NCBI GenBank assembly: GCA_023634235.1
Contig: JAMKCF010000011.1
Span: forward strand, 2,622,001-2,686,000
Origin: Pisaster brevispinus
Taxonomy: Eukaryota > Echinodermata > Asteroidea > Forcipulatida > Asteriidae
Reading direction: 5' to 3'
Length of the DNA: 64,000 bases
Numbering within the stretch: position 1 is the stretch's first letter; each line of letters starts with the position of its first letter. A program made the position numbers and the translations under genes. The notes under the pieces are model-generated. The model saw only the letters and a list, made by a program, of their open reading frames with translations, was not told the DNA's origin and did no database searches. Shown piece after piece: positions 59,706-64,000 of this stretch.

Positions 59706-61318
59706 GTGAGTGCTACACTCTTCTTATTAACCCCCCATGTTAGCCGCATTTATCATATCGCACCCTATTCAAATCAAGTAGCCTGTGCCCCCGTTCATTA
59801 GCCCCCCCACGCCCTCGTTGATGCACCCTTGCGTTGATACAGTTGCTGACAAATCAAAATATCAAGCTCATCCATTTTTTTTTCTCTCCCCCAACTCTGA
59901 ATTGCAGAATGGCATAGACTTGCTAGAAAATCTTTGTACCTTAAACAGACTTACTGGGAAGATAATTGTGGGCTCTTACGTTACCACCGGAGTAAATAAA
60001 TCTGGCTACAGCATCTCTCTGTCGTTTGGCTAAAGTGAGACAGCTGTGTCATTTCTTTTGACGAGTGGGAAGGAAAATTGGTTGAGGGTGCCAATAGCTT
60101 TCCAGAGAGGCAAAACATTACTGCCAGCACATTTTTTTTTTCCTTCCTTCTTCAGCCTTTGCCCCCTGTACATTGGGTTTTGTTAATTAAGCTCGGGGGA
60201 AAAACTACGCCAGACTTTGGCATAATGAGGGATTAGCTAGGGTGTGTACTACAGGCCTTCATAAACAGATTGTGTGCTGAAAGATTAGATGGAGATGAGT
60301 GGGAAAAGAGGATAGTTGGGTTTGGGGGTGGGGGGGGGGGGAGGAGACAAAGGTGTTGGGGAGCTGTAATAAGGAATAATTTCATGACTTTGGAAGGCAT
60401 GGGGCCAGGAAAGTGTTTGAAACGACTTTGGAAGTGGACAGGTGTAGACATTTTCTTTCAGATGGATGTTGATTTTAAACCAGAAACTGCAAGTCACCGC
60501 AACTTCATCTTTTAATCCTAACAGTGTGTGTTTAATGAGTACATGTATATCGTGTGCAGTGTAACTACTCACCATAGCGAAGGTGTTTATATTCAAGCAT
60601 TCTGAAGTAATTGAGACTGTTTTTTGAAATTGTTTTGACTTTGTGGATGTTTGAATATAATCCAACCACATGCTTTCAATGAAAATGAGGAAAATTCTGC
60701 TCTTGATCCCAAACTCTTTGCATCAAAAATTGGTTGTACATTGCACTACTCTGTATTTGTATTTATTTTTTTATTTTTCTAAGAAACAATCCATTTCCTG
60801 TAGAAAACAACAACAACCTAAAACAGACAGACTGCAAAAATGTATATTTGCGTAAGCCTGACTGCTCAGTGCCAGAACAGCCTCAGAGTATCTTTGCTCC
60901 CTCGTCGAAGTAATGCTCAAATGGCATTTGCAATAAATGTCACTTAGTGGAGGATTGCCCCGTTGCTAAGGCAAACAAACACTCTCATTTGCATAATGCA
61001 TTCATAAAGCATGACTTGTGCGTGCGTAGAGTTTGGGGGGGGGAGACACGACACACACTCTCTTTGAGGCTCCATGCTTTGCATGACAATTACTCTGTTA
61101 AATAATTGAATCTCTTTGCATTTTGCGAGCTTCATGAAATATTGAGTTGAGCCTTTTGATCATATAAAAATCATCTGAGGCATAATTTTTCTCTCTCGCT
61201 CAGTCTGTTCTCTACGCCGCATTAATTTAGTCGGTCAAATGTCATGCGCGCGCAGTGCGTGTGGGAAATTTGGGTGTGGTTTTTTTTCCTTCTTTTTCTT
61301 TGCATTTTTTTTACTTCT

Positions 61319-61322
<4 letters not shown>

Positions 61323-61355
<33 letters not shown>
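61323..61355 (+). repeat. 33-bp poly-T run
   Basis: An uninterrupted T run, preceded by a T-rich stretch from 61280. Confidence 0.85.
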
Positions 61356-61356
<1 letters not shown>

Positions 61357-61965
61357 AGTCGGTATCTTGACTTGACATTAATGGCCTGATGCCAGGTAAA
61401 CAAACAAATTGATGCAAGGCTTTGATTAGCGAGGCGGCATCTGTGTTTGCTAGGTACTCTAGTCATGGATGAGTGGAGATGCTTATCGAATGACTTCCAT
61501 CAATGTCATCTTTAATGCTGCCCATGGGCTCTCACTATTTCTCAAAAAAGAAGAAAAAAAACGATTAAAAGTAGTTGGAAATATGTGATGGATGATTTTG
61601 GATTCAAGCAAAGAATCAATTCCAAAGATCAGAAATATCATTTGGCAAAACACCACAAAAGAAAGGAGAAAAAAAGCAAATTGACTTGAATTCAGTTTAA
61701 TCGACTAAATTTGTCGCCACATGTTTTTACTACATTTGGTTTTGTGTTAAAGTCAAGGTCGTGTTAATGACCACCCAAAAAACTGTAGTTTTTATTTGAA
61801 AGCTTACTCGTTATAAAGACGATAATGGTGGTAAGCATGCTACGAAATCATTTCGTCTGAAATGCCTCCAGTGATTAGAAATCAATTTTTAAAAAAAAGT
61901 ATATCAAAAAATTTGAATCTCCAAAAAGGTGAGTTTTCGGAGCTTCAAATTTCCGTGGTGTCAGT

Positions 61966-62190
61966 AAGTGAATGCTGCGGCTGGAGATGAGGTTAGTACC
62001 CACTGTCACCTCACTAAAAGTGTGGATGGGTTTGACGCTCTTGATAAGAATATATTTTGTTGCTGTTTTTTTCAATAAGTAATCACTGTGTTCGGCTGAA
62101 ACTCTCACAAGTGACTTTTGTATCTGTATTGAAAATTTTAGCCCCGAAATCGACATTTAGTTGATAAAAAATAGTCTATGCCCCTACCTT
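61966..62190 (-). mobile_element. Dispersed repeat family 7, copy B
   Basis: Inverted counterpart of 40747-40955: on the minus strand AAGGTAGGGGCATAG, AAAAGTCACTTGTGAGAG, TTTCAGCCGAACACAGTG, TTACTTATTGAAAAAAAC, GAGGTGACAGTGGGTACTAA and GCATTCAC. Confidence 0.6.
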
Positions 62191-62604
62191 TCAGTGTGTT
62201 GATTTTTTTATTAATAATTTTGGTTGGAAAGAATACTTGTGTTCACTGCTCTTTAGCTATTAAATGTTTGCCTCCACATCATACATCATTGCATGGTTGA
62301 ATTTAAGACTAAGCGATTACAAAAAACCCCACCAAAAAACAAACAAACAAAAGCAACACACAGTGAAAACACAGCATTCTGTTTATGCTGACTATTTATT
62401 AGGGTTCTATAGCGATCCCGTGTAAATCCATGATTACTTACAAAGTCCTGTCAGTGTTTAGCAGGATTACTTATTTGAAATAATTGCTACTACACGCTCG
62501 TGTAGCTTGCAGGTGATCATTGACGAGACAAAATGGAAAGAATGGTCATAAAATTTACTGAGAGGAGTACATGTAGGTCCTAGCCTCCTGATGTCATTCG
62601 CTAA

Positions 62605-63045
62605 CAATCCTTCATTTAGCTTCACGTGCAATTTCATCATCGTGCGGTAACAATTACCACATCCATCTGTCATTCAAAGCAGAGCTTTTTGTGAACCATT
62701 TAGGAGGGGAAAATGCAAGTAATTATCGTGGGCAGACTCTCCCCTTGAAATGAGTTGACAGCAGCCCGGTGGAACCCCCCACCGATTCCATTCTCCAGCA
62801 ATCCTTCATTTTGCTTGTCATGCAATTTCACCATCGTTTTGTACAATTACTACAGCCATCTTTCATCCCAAGCAAAGCTTTGCTGGAAACTATTTAAGAG
62901 ACGAAATACACAAGTAATTGCCAGGTAGGCACTCCCTTTAAAATTAGCGGACAGGAGCCGGCACAGGTCTCCCTTATTAATACCTGATTCCACTCCCTGG
63001 CAATCCTTCATTTTGCTTGACGTGCAATTTCAGCATCGCCCCCCT
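62605..63045 (+). repeat. Diverged tandem repeat, about 200-bp unit, 2.2 copies
   Basis: Unit starts at 62605, 62799 and 63001 (spacings 194 and 202 bp), each opening CAATCCTTCATTT and continuing GCTT, then GCAATTTCA-CATCG. Units 1 and 2 also share ACAATTAC, CATCTGTCATTC/CATCTTTCATCC, AAGCAGAGCTTTT/AAGCAAAGCTTTG, CAAGTAATT and GACAGCAGCCCGG/GACAGGAGCCGG. Unit 1 has a CACGTG E box where unit 3 has GACGTG. Non-coding. Confidence 0.8.
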
Positions 63046-64000
63046 GTCTTCACAGCCACACGCTGGCCGTGCGTTACTTTACGATGATTCCGCAATGAGC
63101 TCCGGGGGGGGTTAGCGTGAGCTGTTGTTGCGTTGTAGCTCGCCCGGGAGGGAGGTGCTCGCTCGCAGATATTATTGTGGGTGAATGGTTGGTGCAGGCA
63201 GTGGGAAAAAATGAATTGCACGATACTGTAGGATTGACAGCATTGGGTAGGGCAAATGGAAGTAATTTCAACTAGCAATCTACTTGTTTTGACACCCCGT
63301 CATAAAGAACCCTTTTCCCCCTTGTGAGCTTACGTTTGTTTTTTAGATACCCAGTTTCCCCCAAGGTATGAAAACTGTGATGTTTTTGTTTGTTTCATGG
63401 GCATGAAATATGTCGCCATGACTCTAAATAAATAGTGATATCATTCACTTGTCAGATAAATGTACTGGGGCTTTTTGAACTTAACAACTTCTGTTGCCGT
63501 AAATGCATATTGGCTCAACGAACTTTGGTCTTTTCACTTGATTGATAGAATCGTTTAAAGCAAAAAGAACTTTTGGGTAAAATGCTAATCTTCTCAACAT
63601 GGAGCATCTTTAATAATTTTTTCAAATGCTTGTAGATCCTACACAAACATGGTTTCAGAATGAGCATTGTTTTTTGTTTTTTTCCAGCTTGGAAGAAATT
63701 TTATCCCAAGATAACATTTGCTCAAAGACACAGATGCGTGCAGATAAAATAATTCCAACACAGATATGATAACAATTACAACAGGTAGATTTTTCAACAC
63801 TTTTTTGTCGAATTTTTATTGACAAAAACCAGGAAAGTGTGCCTTACCAATGAGTAATTGTTGTATCAAGATTTTTTGCATTTTTTATTCCAAATTTTCA
63901 TTCGAAACACATTTTAATTAAAGGTATTATACAGGATTGGTAGGGATAAAAAGCATCATTGTTTAATTTTAGTCTGAAAGCTTACTGATTATGAAGTCCA
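63046..64000. other. Non-coding right end
   Basis: The first 250 bp (63046-63290) are GC-richer, with a GCTCGCCCGGGAGGGAGG patch, and could be regulatory. The remainder is AT-rich with poly-T runs. Two overlapping minus frames (63030-63278) match nothing known. Confidence 0.35.

Larger units (their letters stand above)
59706..62604. other. Presumed intron or intergenic DNA with candidate regulatory sequence
   Basis: No exon recognised. Balanced-composition patches at about 59900-60060, 60890-61000 and 61190-61260 could be regulatory. There are a G run at 60331-60341 and a poly-T run at 61323-61355, and one family-7 repeat at 61966-62190. Open frames at 60285-60671 run through low-complexity proline codons from the G run. 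Confidence 0.35.

Noticed and set aside
60285..60671. 128-codon minus-strand open frame
   Set aside because: Its length depends on proline codons from a G run and it has no domain; no promoter or splice support.

Overview
This is a 64 kb piece of an AT-rich, intron-bearing animal nuclear genome. The best-supported genes are homologues of animal DET1 and ADAL. The rest is mostly non-coding DNA with small dispersed repeats: short terminal-inverted-repeat (TIR) elements, fold-back elements and tRNA-derived SINEs. DET1 is closest, from memory, to deuterostome proteins. Several repeats resemble families I remember as abundant in echinoderms, especially sea stars. I infer a marine deuterostome, probably an echinoderm; that assignment is memory-based and unconfirmed.

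Left end (1-6.5 kb) is gene-dense on the minus strand. The first two coding exons of ADAL (N6-methyl-AMP deaminase family) lie at 986-1024 and 83-237, and the gene continues off the left edge. Upstream of it, in the same orientation, is a complete DET1 in two coding exons (5466-3926 and 3329-3137). The only clear minus-strand poly(A) signal below the DET1 stop is at 1388-1393, so its 3' UTR probably runs to within about 350 bp of the ADAL start codon. A YY1-like site near 6.1 kb and a consensus plus-strand splice donor at 6474/6475 suggest a shared promoter and a divergent plus-strand transcript.

Middle (6.5-59 kb): no exon could be identified. It holds a cluster of ten 14-bp motif copies (7.4-9.15 kb), six copies of one TIR family in two subfamilies, four copies of a second TIR family, a large fold-back element, two SINE copies, a starfish-like repeat array at 29 kb, microsatellites, and scattered stretches of more balanced composition that could be conserved regulatory DNA.

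Right end (59-64 kb): a CCAAT box, TATA-like box, start codon and consensus donor at 59.54-59.71 kb form a plausible first exon of a plus-strand gene running off the right edge. About 3 kb downstream, inside its presumed intron, is a diverged tandem repeat of about 200 bp (62.6-63.04 kb).

DET1 is a substrate adaptor of CUL4-DDB1 ubiquitin ligases; ADAL is a purine-salvage deaminase. No functional link between them is implied by their adjacency.
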